A stretch of DNA of 13,258 nucleotides from NCBI GenBank assembly GCA_030633365.1, contig DAOVSY010000042.1:1-13258 (forward strand), given 5' to 3'. Of this stretch, positions 1 to 6,882 are shown one piece after another. The position numbers and the translations under genes are program-made. Source of the DNA: Spirochaetaceae bacterium (GTDB lineage Bacteria; Spirochaetota; Spirochaetia; B11-G9). The stretch's first letter is position 1, and each line of letters opens with the position of its first letter. The notes below the pieces were generated by a model that ran no database searches, had not been told where the DNA came from, and worked only from the letters and a program-made list of their open reading frames with translations.

Positions 1-728
1 ATAATACGTGCCTTTTGAGCATCTTTTCTTTTTAGAGAAAGACGGCCAATTCTGCCCAGTGGAATATTTTCCCCCAGCATCATACCTGTTTCAATTAGAA
101 GAGCGTAGTCATCTAAAATCCTCTTTGCCAAAGTTCCTGTAATATTATGTTTTTTTGCAATATATCTGGACATGGATTTTCCTGTAAACTGATCGGGAAT
201 ATTTGTTTTATCTATATGTATACTCCTGTTAATTTTCATAAAACCATTGGTCAAATAAATTGTTCCTTCTCTAATTCTTTCTTTTTGTTTTTCGATAGAT
301 ACAGTTTTTTTACAGACAGCTATTATATATGCTGCTGATGTTTTTTTTAATTGACCTGAAGAAAATTCAACAGCTTTTCCAATCTCAACACTGCTAACAA
401 TATTTGTTGCCAGAATGGATACAGTTTTTGGGACATCACTTCTTAGATGAATACTTGCATATTCAACTTCTCTTGTCTCCTCTTTTGGATTGATGCTTAC
501 AATAGATCCGGAATATGTAAGCACAATAACACCTCTGGGGTCGTTTTCATCCATTGTATTAACCAGTTCCATTTCCAGTATCTTAGCCTGTTGTTCAAAA
601 AGACTGCATTTTCTGTTCCAGGTATCTGCAAGTAGAGTTTTAAAATCAGCAGTATCCGGAAGTTCCGATGAAGCTATAAGAGATTCCATATGCAATTTTA
701 TTTGTTCAGGTAATTCATTAAAAATCAT
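1..728 (-). CDS. HU/IHF-type DNA-binding domain protein with a paralogue-family N-terminal domain (3' end cut off by window edge)
   Basis: The minus-strand reading frame is open from ATG at 728-726 to the window edge and gives 242 residues with no stop; I translated it by hand. GGAGG at 738-734 lies 5 nt before the ATG and fixes the start. Residues about 1-172 match the whole 176-aa product of the divergent gene at 886: shared blocks are PRG-x5-TYSGS, EVEYAS or RVEYAS, LR(S/T)DVP, KK(T/S)S-x2-Y, and a final F-x2-IN(R/K). Residues from about 183 look like an HU/IHF fold: a helix pair (SRYIAKKHNITG, then LAKRILDDYALLIETG), then the beta-arm entry PLGRIGRLSLKRKDAQKAR, where HU has G-F-G-x-F and R-x-A-R. 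The missing C-terminus should hold the rest of the DNA-binding arm. It is likely a nucleoid-associated or site-specific DNA-binding protein. The N-terminal domain function is unknown to me. Confidence 0.8.
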   Translation of the reverse strand, partial: MIFNELPEQIKLHMESLIASSELPDTADFKTLLADTWNRKCSLFEQQAKILEMELVNTMDENDPRGVIVLTYSGSIVSINPKEETREVEYASIHLRSDVPKTVSILATNIVSSVEIGKAVEFSSGQLKKTSAAYIIAVCKKTVSIEKQKERIREGTIYLTNGFMKINRSIHIDKTNIPDQFTGKSMSRYIAKKHNITGTLAKRILDDYALLIETGMMLGENIPLGRIGRLSLKRKDAQKARI

Positions 729-733
729 TATTT

Positions 734-738
734 CCTCC
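734..738 (-). promoter_or_regulatory. Shine-Dalgarno site of the HU-domain gene
   Basis: On the minus strand the bases read GGAGG followed by AAATA and then ATG. This strong site with 5-nt spacing decides the start at 728. Confidence 0.8.
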
Positions 739-780
739 AAAAAATTGGTATTTAAGTAGTATCTTTATCTTACTGTTCTA

Positions 781-789
781 AGTATAACA
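781..789 (-). promoter_or_regulatory. Extended -10 promoter for the HU-domain gene
   Basis: The minus strand reads TGTTATACT, an extended -10 (TGn plus TATACT, 5 of 6 to consensus). No good -35 lies 16-18 nt upstream, as is common for extended -10 promoters. Transcription would start near 774, leaving a leader of about 45 nt. Confidence 0.5.
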
Positions 790-873
790 CATAATATTTT
801 CAAAAAATAGCGAAATAAATGGTTTTTTATGGAAAAAGGGTTTATATTGCTATTTGAAAACAGAAATACTAAT

Positions 874-879
874 GGAGGT
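874..879 (+). promoter_or_regulatory. Shine-Dalgarno site that sets the start at 886
   Basis: GGAGGT at 874-879 ends 6 nt before ATG 886. An in-frame upstream ATG at 829 has no such site and would add 19 residues absent from the paralogue, so 886 is preferred. Confidence 0.75.
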
Positions 880-885
880 ATTGAA

Positions 886-1416
886 ATGGATGAATATTTT
901 GCACAGGTTTCAGAAGATGTTCAGAATCACCTTAAACAACTTGTCGGTACAGTAAATTTACCGGCAGGGGAAGATGCTCTTGAGATTCTTTCCAAAGGGT
1001 GGCTGGAAAAGGAAGAAATATTTAATTCTCAAATTTTAGAAAGAAAACTGGAAGAGTCAGACAGCTTTGCAGTTGAAGAACCCCGGGGAGGATTAATAAT
1101 GACTTATTCCGGTTCTCTTCTGACAATTGGACCAATTGTAGATGATGGCAGAAGAGTGGAATATGCAAGCGTAGGGCTTCGTACAGATGTTCCTGAAAGT
1201 GCAGAGAAGGAGGGATCTGTAATTAGTATGGATATACTTCAGGGTGAACAGGCTGATTTTTTAGTTGGACCAATAAAAAAGAGTTCACCGGTTTACAAAA
1301 TTGCTTTGGTTAAAGAAGAAATGCCAGTAGCCGAGGAAGAAGAACTTCTGTCTGAAATGACAAAAGTTTTAGCAGATGACTTTGTCGAAATTAATAAAAC
1401 ACTAATTATTGATTGA
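886..1416 (+). CDS. HU-less paralogue of the divergent DNA-binding protein; first gene of the phospho-signalling operon
   Basis: The product has 176 residues, is acidic, and has no signal peptide or membrane segment, so it is likely cytoplasmic. Its full length aligns with residues about 1-172 of the divergent HU-domain protein: residues 66-79 (PRGGLIMTYSGSLL), 91-103 (VEYASVGLRTDVP) and 131-137 (KKSSPVY) are the clearest blocks, and the ends align as well (F-x-EINKTL against F-x-KINRSI). It stops where the partner continues into the HU fold. I do not recognise the shared domain. The next gene starts at or across its stop codon, so translation is probably coupled to the phosphatase gene. It may oligomerise with, or titrate, the HU-domain partner; this is inference from the homology alone. 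Confidence 0.8.
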   Translation: MDEYFAQVSEDVQNHLKQLVGTVNLPAGEDALEILSKGWLEKEEIFNSQILERKLEESDSFAVEEPRGGLIMTYSGSLLTIGPIVDDGRRVEYASVGLRTDVPESAEKEGSVISMDILQGEQADFLVGPIKKSSPVYKIALVKEEMPVAEEEELLSEMTKVLADDFVEINKTLIID

Positions 1417-1417
1417 T

Positions 1418-2428
1418 ATGTATATACAAAGCCCTTTTCGAAGAATAGAAAATATTATGGGAATGAGGCATGTGCCTGATTCTGAAGATCTTGAAAAATC
1501 TTTAGATCGGGCTATTCCTTCTCTCCTTAAAGAGCTTTCGGAAATTAGACCCCGGGGAAGCAATGGAAAACCTGGGGGGCTTATTGTTCTCAAACAGTTG
1601 CCAACAATTATTGTGCCGGACCTTCATGGGCGGATTGATTATCTAAGGGCTCTTCTTTCATGGCGGCCGCCTGGTTCAGGTTATAATGTTTATCAGGAAC
1701 TTTCTATGGGAAGAATACAGGTTATTTGTGTAGGAGATGGTTTCCATTCAGAATCCAGGGGATTTTTGAGATGGAAAGATGCTTTAAAAGAGTTTACAGG
1801 GGAATATAAAAAGCATAGAGCTATGGATGAGGAAATGAAAGAGAGCCTTGGTGTTATGATGGTAGTTATGGAGCTCAAGTCAGCATTTCCGGAAAATTTT
1901 CATTTTCTAAAAGGAAATCACGAGAATGTTTTAAATGAAGAATCTTTGGAAAACAGACCTTTTAGGAAATTTGTTTTTGAAGGTGCAATGGTAAAACTAT
2001 GGTTTGAAAAATTTATCAATAATGTAACTTTTAAAAAATATTATCAATTCGAGAAATTACTGCCGGTTTTTGCAGTAGGAGACAGGTTTTGTGTTAGTCA
2101 TGCGGAACCAAGAATGTATTATTCCAGGGATAAGTTAATAGAAGCTATGATAAGCAGAGAAATTATTTTTGACTTCACCTGGACAGCCAACGATGAAGCT
2201 GAAACCAGCAGCGTTCTTAAATATCTTGAGGAATATTTTCCCGGTGACAGTCTGTCCCTTATGTTTGGTGGGCATAGACCGGTAAAAGAAAAATATTTAG
2301 CAAGAGCAAATGGCCGGTATCTTCAAATACATAATCCGGATGAATTTATTGCAGTATATATACAAAATATGTCGGAGTTTTCAAAAGAAAGAAATATTCT
2401 GATTTTACCTAAAAGGGAGGTCAGATAA
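1418..2428 (+). CDS. PPP/calcineurin-like phosphoprotein phosphatase
   Basis: From ATG 1418 the product has 336 residues. It carries the ordered metal-binding motifs of the PPP metallophosphoesterases: PDLHG (Asp68, His70; usually GDxHG), VGDGFHSESRG (Asp107; usually GDxxDRG), KGNHEN (Asn167, His168), VSHAEP (His228) and GGHRPV (His286). All expected metal ligands are present, although the first two motifs deviate: Gly becomes Pro in the first, and the second Asp is not in its usual place. It lacks a signal peptide, so it should act in the cytoplasm, most simply as the eraser for the kinase encoded one base downstream. The start is uncertain: an in-frame TTG at 1409 overlaps the previous stop, ATG 1457 is also possible, and none has a good Shine-Dalgarno site, which favours translational coupling. 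Confidence 0.85.
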   Translation: MYIQSPFRRIENIMGMRHVPDSEDLEKSLDRAIPSLLKELSEIRPRGSNGKPGGLIVLKQLPTIIVPDLHGRIDYLRALLSWRPPGSGYNVYQELSMGRIQVICVGDGFHSESRGFLRWKDALKEFTGEYKKHRAMDEEMKESLGVMMVVMELKSAFPENFHFLKGNHENVLNEESLENRPFRKFVFEGAMVKLWFEKFINNVTFKKYYQFEKLLPVFAVGDRFCVSHAEPRMYYSRDKLIEAMISREIIFDFTWTANDEAETSSVLKYLEEYFPGDSLSLMFGGHRPVKEKYLARANGRYLQIHNPDEFIAVYIQNMSEFSKERNILILPKREVR

Positions 2429-2429
2429 A

Positions 2430-4067
2430 ATGGCAAAATTACCTGATAGTATTGGAAAGTATAAGGTTGAATCCCTTATTGCAAAAGGAGGGATGGGGGC
2501 TGTTTACAAGGCTATCCATCCTACACTGAACCGTCCTGTAATAATAAAAAAACTTACTCTTAGAGGTCGAAAAGATATTACAGAACGTTTCAAACGTGAA
2601 GCCAGAATTCTTATGGATTTTCGTCATGACGGTGTAGTTAATATGTATGATCACTTTAAACTTGGTCTTTCATATTACATAGTACTTGAGTTTGTAGATG
2701 GAGTTGCTTTGGATGCTGTTATTAAAAAACAGCGTTATCTTGATAGTGGAATTGTTGCCTATATTCTATATCATGCTGCTCAATCTTTGAACTATGCCCA
2801 CGAAAAGAAAGTTGTGCATAGGGATATAAAACCAGCAAATCTATTACTTTCAAAGTCCGGAGATATTAAACTGGTTGACTTTGGAATTGCTGTTTCTGAT
2901 GAAGATTCTGAAGAAGGTCTGACTCGGGAAGGTATGACATTAGGAACACCCAGTTATATGGCTCCGGAACAGTTTAGTAATACTAAAAATGTTGATCTTA
3001 GGGCCGATGTTTATTCACTTGGTGTTCTTGTTTATGAAATGCTTACCGGAAAAAAACCATTCCCAGGTGGTTTCAGTCCAGAACTTGTTTTAAAAATACA
3101 AAAAGGTAAATATCCCAATCCACGTAAGTTTAACCCTCATATTCATCCTGTTCTTCTTCGATTTATCAGGAAATCAATGAAACCAAAACTTGAACGGCGA
3201 TATAATGATTTAAATCCTGTTATTAAAGAAATGGAACATTTTTTAAGTGGATATGATAAAGAAGAACTTAAGAGTATTGTTAAAGATATAGCAGAGGGAA
3301 AAGATGGATGGAAACCAAAATATAAAAGTAAGGGACGATTTCTTATAAGAGTTATTTTACCGGTTATAGCAGGGATAGTGCTATTACTGGGTGGATATTA
3401 TTGCTATCTTACAGCTTATCACAATGGATTATTTAGAAGTGGAAGTTATGATCCTGTAATTTTCTCAGTTCAGACAACAGCTGAAACACAGCCATGGAAT
3501 AAGATATTTATTAGTGCCGAAATTTTTGAGGATGACAATAACCTAATACCCAAAGTATGGGATAGAAAGATCTTATTTAGAAAAATTAAGGAAAATAAAA
3601 CCGATGGAACTTATACATTCCAATCATTACCTGTTTATCTTCCCCATGGATCATACCGGGCAAAGGTTGAAGTGGAGGATGAGCTATACTGGCATTCATT
3701 TGTTATTATTCCTGATAAAAATAAAAATTTTAATCCATTTGTATCAAAGGCAATTCAGATATATTCAGGAAAGGATAGAGGGCTGACACTTCCAATTTCA
3801 TACACTGTTGATATTAGAAATATTATAACCGGAGACCTTTTAGATGATAGCGTTGAGCTTTCAATCAGCAGAAATGGGAATTGGGTAGAACTAAATGATT
3901 CTGAGATTTTAATGACCGGTTCTGTATACAAATTCCGTATTGAGCATGAAGATTATTTTAGTAAAATATTTTCTCTAAGAATTAAAGACGATCAGAATAT
4001 ATTAAGGATAGAAGCAGGTCTCCTGCCCAGATCCATAACAGAAGAATTGAAATTTCTAATTAAATAG
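2430..4067 (+). CDS. Membrane-spanning Ser/Thr protein kinase (PknB/Hanks type) with an external C-terminal domain
   Basis: The 545-residue product has a cytoplasmic kinase domain at about 10-272 with every catalytic element: Gly-rich loop AKGGMGAVYK, Lys40 (VIIK), helix-C Glu57, HRDIKPAN (Asp132, Lys134, Asn137), DFG at 150-152 and APE at 178-180. The activation loop offers Thr165, Thr170 and Thr173 as likely autophosphorylation sites. A basic juxtamembrane linker leads to one TM at about 304-326. Residues 327-545 should lie outside the membrane; they are beta-rich with no PASTA repeats and no domain I recognise. GGGAGG at 2415-2420 precedes the ATG, and one base separates it from the phosphatase stop. 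The layout resembles receptor-type bacterial kinases that sense an external cue. The kinase call is very secure; the ligand is unknown. Confidence 0.95.
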   Translation: MAKLPDSIGKYKVESLIAKGGMGAVYKAIHPTLNRPVIIKKLTLRGRKDITERFKREARILMDFRHDGVVNMYDHFKLGLSYYIVLEFVDGVALDAVIKKQRYLDSGIVAYILYHAAQSLNYAHEKKVVHRDIKPANLLLSKSGDIKLVDFGIAVSDEDSEEGLTREGMTLGTPSYMAPEQFSNTKNVDLRADVYSLGVLVYEMLTGKKPFPGGFSPELVLKIQKGKYPNPRKFNPHIHPVLLRFIRKSMKPKLERRYNDLNPVIKEMEHFLSGYDKEELKSIVKDIAEGKDGWKPKYKSKGRFLIRVILPVIAGIVLLLGGYYCYLTAYHNGLFRSGSYDPVIFSVQTTAETQPWNKIFISAEIFEDDNNLIPKVWDRKILFRKIKENKTDGTYTFQSLPVYLPHGSYRAKVEVEDELYWHSFVIIPDKNKNFNPFVSKAIQIYSGKDRGLTLPISYTVDIRNIITGDLLDDSVELSISRNGNWVELNDSEILMTGSVYKFRIEHEDYFSKIFSLRIKDDQNILRIEAGLLPRSITEELKFLIK

Positions 4068-4079
4068 GGAGGAGGTTGT

Positions 4080-4964
4080 ATGACAGCTTTTATAAGAAAA
4101 ATTTTTATGATTCTAATAGGATTACTGGCAGGTACTGCATCGTGGGCTGTAATTGAGTTACTTTTTTATTTTGGCGAATCTATAAAGTATCATCTTTTAT
4201 GGAATAGTTTTGCTGGGGCATCTATTGGGTTATTTTTTGGACTTTTCTTTGGCAGTGCTGAGGGAATAATTTTATCTGATTTTAAACGATCAATACGTGG
4301 AGCAGTATCTGGTTCTAATATGGGACTGGCAGCAGGTGTCCTTGTAGTTCTTCTGGCTCAGAGCCTGTTATATAGTATAGGAAACGCAGAACTCTTTACC
4401 AGTTCTGTTAATGAATCGATTCTAATTCCTGTTTTTAGATCTTTAAGCTGGAGTTTACTAGGTCTTGTAATTGGATCCATAGATGGTATCAGATCCCGTT
4501 CAATAAGAAAAATTGGTATTGGTCTGTCCGGAGGTTTTCTTGGTGGATTAGCTGGAGGAATTCTCCTGGAGTTACTTACAAAAAATTGGTCAAATGGCTT
4601 TTTTGCCCGGGGCATAGGTCTGGCAGTTATGGGTGTTGGAATTGGTTTATTTTACACACTTTTTGAGTTTGCCGGATCCAATGGCCTTATTCGTGTTCTT
4701 ACAGGATCATTACGGGGTAAGGAATATTTAATAGTTATGAAAAAAACAAAAATAGGCAATTCTTTAAATGCAAATATCCCTCTGGGAGAATATGCAGGTG
4801 TAGTAGCTAATCATGCAATTTTAAAAGCTAATAAAAAGGAAATAATTATAGAAGAATCTGAAGGCACAGTTCTTGTTAACGATCAACCAATTTCTAAACA
4901 TGAACTTAAGTATGAAGATGTTATACAGATAGGTGATGCAAAACTTTTCTATTTACCTAGATAA
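4080..4964 (+). CDS. Multi-pass membrane protein with C-terminal degenerate FHA domain
   Basis: The 294-residue product has about six hydrophobic segments (roughly 8-30, 43-65, 81-100, 117-136, 145-166, 177-197), rich in small residues and GxxxG spacings. Residues about 54-92 and 128-166 look like an internal duplication: both contain a G-S-x-(E/D)-G-I block, then RSIR, then SG-x3-G and LA-x-G-x-L. Residues about 205-292 have the FHA pattern, but the Arg of the IGR motif is Asn (KIGNS) and the SRxH motif reads VANH, so the standard phosphothreonine pocket seems lost. The late FHA strands (VLVNDQPI, then DVIQIGD) are preserved. GGAGG at 4071-4075 and a 12-nt gap after the kinase place it in the same operon. 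It is probably a membrane scaffold for the kinase complex rather than a phosphopeptide reader; that role is inference. Confidence 0.75.
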   Translation: MTAFIRKIFMILIGLLAGTASWAVIELLFYFGESIKYHLLWNSFAGASIGLFFGLFFGSAEGIILSDFKRSIRGAVSGSNMGLAAGVLVVLLAQSLLYSIGNAELFTSSVNESILIPVFRSLSWSLLGLVIGSIDGIRSRSIRKIGIGLSGGFLGGLAGGILLELLTKNWSNGFFARGIGLAVMGVGIGLFYTLFEFAGSNGLIRVLTGSLRGKEYLIVMKKTKIGNSLNANIPLGEYAGVVANHAILKANKKEIIIEESEGTVLVNDQPISKHELKYEDVIQIGDAKLFYLPR

Positions 4965-4984
4965 ATACAATTGGAGGATTTTAA

Positions 4985-6367
4985 ATGAAAAGTAAAATAA
5001 TGTTAAGTGCTGTCCTTTTAGGATTAATGATATTCCCTGGAATTATCTGGTCTCAGAATATTACAATTACACAGATTGATTCTACCGGACTTTTACCATT
5101 CTCAAAAATTGACTGTTATTTAAGTATTAGTGATGGAAAAGGTGAAATTATTGAAAATATTGACTCTCCCCTAATTAGTATCAGGCATGAAACATCAGAA
5201 GGCATGGATTTAGTTGAAATACTGGATGTTCAAAGAAATGATTTTTCAATTGGACAAATAACTTTTTTATTGGTTTTGGATAATTCCGGAAGCATGTATG
5301 ATCCCGTTGGTAATGGATCCACTGGGACCCGGATGGATCATGCTGTTCGTGCTGTTAAAGAATTTTTACGTAATATTGATAATAGTAATGTCAGGGTAGG
5401 TCTGGCTGTGTTTAATACCAGGTATAATTTGATAGTAAAACCTGTTAATGATTTTAAAACTTTAGAAACTGCTCTTGACAGTATAGCGAAACCTGTCTCT
5501 GAAGATGCTTATACGGAACTATATTATTCCATAGATGAAGCTTCTAAGGATATGTCAGTTTACAGGGGAAGGAAAGCTATCCTGATCTTATCCGACGGAG
5601 AGAATTATCCTTTCTATACAAAGTCCGGTAAATTGCATCCGGATTTTGGAGAGTATATATATCTACCGGAAGATTCTCTGGATTCATTAAAAAATGAAAG
5701 CGTTACTTTATATGGTATAAATTTTTCTTCAAATAAGGATCCATTTCTTTCTTCCATAAGTATAGATTCAGGCGGGGAAATGTATAATGCATATACTGAT
5801 AAAGAATTATCCGGCATATACAGCAAAATAAAAAATAGAATTGAGATGGAATATAAAGTTACAATCCAGGTTCCTTTGAATTTTTTAGAGATGCCTGAGC
5901 TAAGTGCTGAATATAAGGGGAAAACAGATACTCTGGATTACTACAGCAGCCCCCTTATGGGAAAAATAAGCGAAACTAAATTAATGCTAATTGTTTTCAT
6001 TTTATTATTTTCACTTGGGGTTTGGTTTCTCCTGTTAAAATTACGCTTTGAAAGACCTGCAGACAGTGCCGAACTTTCCATGCTTCCATACGGTAATGGG
6101 AAAGCTCTTAAACAGACTGTTGCACTTACTTCCATGAACACAATTATCGGCGGATCAGCACAGGCAGATTTTACTGTTACTGGAATCCCTGATATAAAGG
6201 AATCGCATGCAACAATTGTTCAGGATGAAAAGGCAGGAACATACACAGTCATATCAGATGAGGAAATTAAGGTAAACAATCAAATTACCAGGAAACGTAA
6301 ACTAAAACCTGGAGATGTTATTAATATAGAGGGTGCGACCATAGTTTTTGATGCTCCGGAAGATTAG
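4985..6367 (+). CDS. Exported VWA-domain protein with one TM and a cytoplasmic FHA-like tail
   Basis: The 460-residue product begins with a signal peptide (hydrophobic about 5-22, likely cut after IIWS). A VWA domain fills about 90-285, with a complete MIDAS: DNSGSM (Asp99, Ser101, Ser103), Thr177 and Asp204 (LSDGE). One TM at about 333-353 follows, then a basic stop-transfer KLRFER. This puts the VWA domain outside and the tail (about 376-456) inside. The tail has an FHA outline (TIIGGSAQADFTV, KESHATI, KVNNQ, PGDVINI), but the pocket Arg is Gly389 or Gly390 and Ser-Arg is Lys-Glu, so it is degenerate like the tail of the previous gene. GGAGG at 4973-4977 and a 20-nt gap keep it in the operon. 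The VWA could bind an external protein or surface through Mg and relay this to the kinase module. Confidence 0.88.
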   Translation: MKSKIMLSAVLLGLMIFPGIIWSQNITITQIDSTGLLPFSKIDCYLSISDGKGEIIENIDSPLISIRHETSEGMDLVEILDVQRNDFSIGQITFLLVLDNSGSMYDPVGNGSTGTRMDHAVRAVKEFLRNIDNSNVRVGLAVFNTRYNLIVKPVNDFKTLETALDSIAKPVSEDAYTELYYSIDEASKDMSVYRGRKAILILSDGENYPFYTKSGKLHPDFGEYIYLPEDSLDSLKNESVTLYGINFSSNKDPFLSSISIDSGGEMYNAYTDKELSGIYSKIKNRIEMEYKVTIQVPLNFLEMPELSAEYKGKTDTLDYYSSPLMGKISETKLMLIVFILLFSLGVWFLLLKLRFERPADSAELSMLPYGNGKALKQTVALTSMNTIIGGSAQADFTVTGIPDIKESHATIVQDEKAGTYTVISDEEIKVNNQITRKRKLKPGDVINIEGATIVFDAPED

Positions 6368-6465
6368 TACTGTAAAATACTTTTTTTCAATACTTACAGC
6401 TTTTATTTTTGAGCCAGTACATTTATAATACCAGTACTCAAAATATGTAAAAGGAAACGTGCAGA
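6368..6465 (+). promoter_or_regulatory. Promoter and candidate operator for the small FHA gene
   Basis: A perfect -10 hexamer, TATAAT, lies at 6424-6429 with only a T-rich stretch where a -35 would be. The 7-mer CCAGTAC occurs at 6414-6420 and again at 6431-6437, a 17-bp period that brackets the -10. A reverse copy, AGTACTG, lies at 6366-6372 across the previous stop. A weak 6-bp inverted repeat (CTGTAA at 6370-6375, TTACAG at 6394-6399) followed by T-rich sequence might end some operon transcripts. The promoter is likely; the repeats as an operator are speculative. Confidence 0.5.
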
Positions 6466-6804
6466 ATGGATGAGACAGTTATCATCTCCAGCAATATTGG
6501 GAAAAGACTGGATAAAATAAAGAAGCCTGAGCAGCATTTTCTTGTTTTTAAAGGGAAGAAAATTACGATTGTTGGCAAAATATCCATCGGACGTGACAGG
6601 TCTTGTAATGTTGTTTTTAATGATGCTCTTGTTTCGCGGGAACATGCAGTTATACAAAAGATAAAGGATTCATATTTTATAAAGGATTTAGGCAGTACAA
6701 ATGGGACTTTTGTAAATAAGCAGAAAGTTCCCAATGGCCAATATATTAAGCTGAAAAAAGCGGACTCCATTAAGATTGGAAAAAATACCATACAACTGCA
6801 GTAA
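6466..6804 (+). CDS. Small soluble FHA-domain protein with intact phosphothreonine pocket
   Basis: The 112-residue cytoplasmic protein is mostly one FHA domain (about 24-110). All canonical residues are present: IGRD (Arg43), VSREHA (Ser57, Arg58, His60) and GSTNGTFVN (Asn79, Gly80, Thr81). This contrasts with the two degenerate FHA tails encoded upstream and makes it the best candidate phosphothreonine reader of the module. The N-terminus MDETVIISS holds Thr4 with Ile at +3, a layout reminiscent of the phosphorylated N-terminal Thr of GarA/OdhI proteins, which then folds back on its own FHA domain; that parallel is inference. The gene is 98 nt from the VWA gene and has its own -10. The Shine-Dalgarno (AAGGA, 6450-6454) is weakly placed. 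Confidence 0.9.
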   Translation: MDETVIISSNIGKRLDKIKKPEQHFLVFKGKKITIVGKISIGRDRSCNVVFNDALVSREHAVIQKIKDSYFIKDLGSTNGTFVNKQKVPNGQYIKLKKADSIKIGKNTIQLQ

Positions 6805-6817
6805 ATAAAATATTTTC

Positions 6818-6846
6818 TTGCTTTCTAAAGAATCATAATTTACAAT
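6818..6846 (+). promoter_or_regulatory. Candidate promoter for the exported phosphatase-like gene
   Basis: TTGCTT at 6818-6823 and TACAAT at 6841-6846 are spaced by exactly 17 nt. The -10 matches 5 of 6 and the -35 matches at TTG. A second TACAAT at 6852-6857 is an alternative. The start would lie about 30 nt before ATG 6883, and AGGAG at 6869-6873 serves as ribosome site. Confidence 0.5.
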
Positions 6847-6882
6847 TCCTATACAATTAAAATGCTTTAGGAGAATTAAACT

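Larger units (their letters stand above)
729..885. promoter_or_regulatory. Divergent intergenic region between the two paralogous genes
   Basis: This 157-bp AT-rich gap separates the divergent starts at 728 and 886 and must carry promoters for both directions. For the plus strand I see two weak candidates: TAATAT at 792-797 with a poor TTACTG 16 nt upstream (770-775), and TATATT at 843-848 with no convincing -35. The first would overlap the minus-strand extended -10 at 781-789, so the two directions could compete. No clear operator palindrome was found. Which plus-strand promoter is used cannot be decided by eye. Confidence 0.4.

Noticed and set aside
147..759. Plus-strand open frames at 147-338, 447-635 and 490-759
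   Set aside because: They lie opposite the minus-strand HU-domain gene, whose product has a clear homologue and ribosome site. They have low-complexity translations.
829..885. Upstream ATG start for the first operon gene
   Set aside because: It lacks a ribosome site and adds residues not found in the divergent paralogue, whereas ATG 886 has GGAGGT 6 nt before it.
1081..1560. CCCCGGGG palindromes near 1081 and 1550 as regulatory sites
   Set aside because: Both are inside coding sequence where they encode Pro-Arg-Gly, and only these two occur. Chance and codon choice explain them.
6403..6791. Minus-strand open frames over the small FHA gene
   Set aside because: The plus-strand frame encodes a canonical FHA domain, so these are antisense shadows.
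886..6804. Type VI secretion post-translational control cluster
   Set aside because: Kinase, phosphatase and FHA genes fit, but no Tss structural gene is present and the phosphatase is PPP-type, not the PP2C-type PppA.
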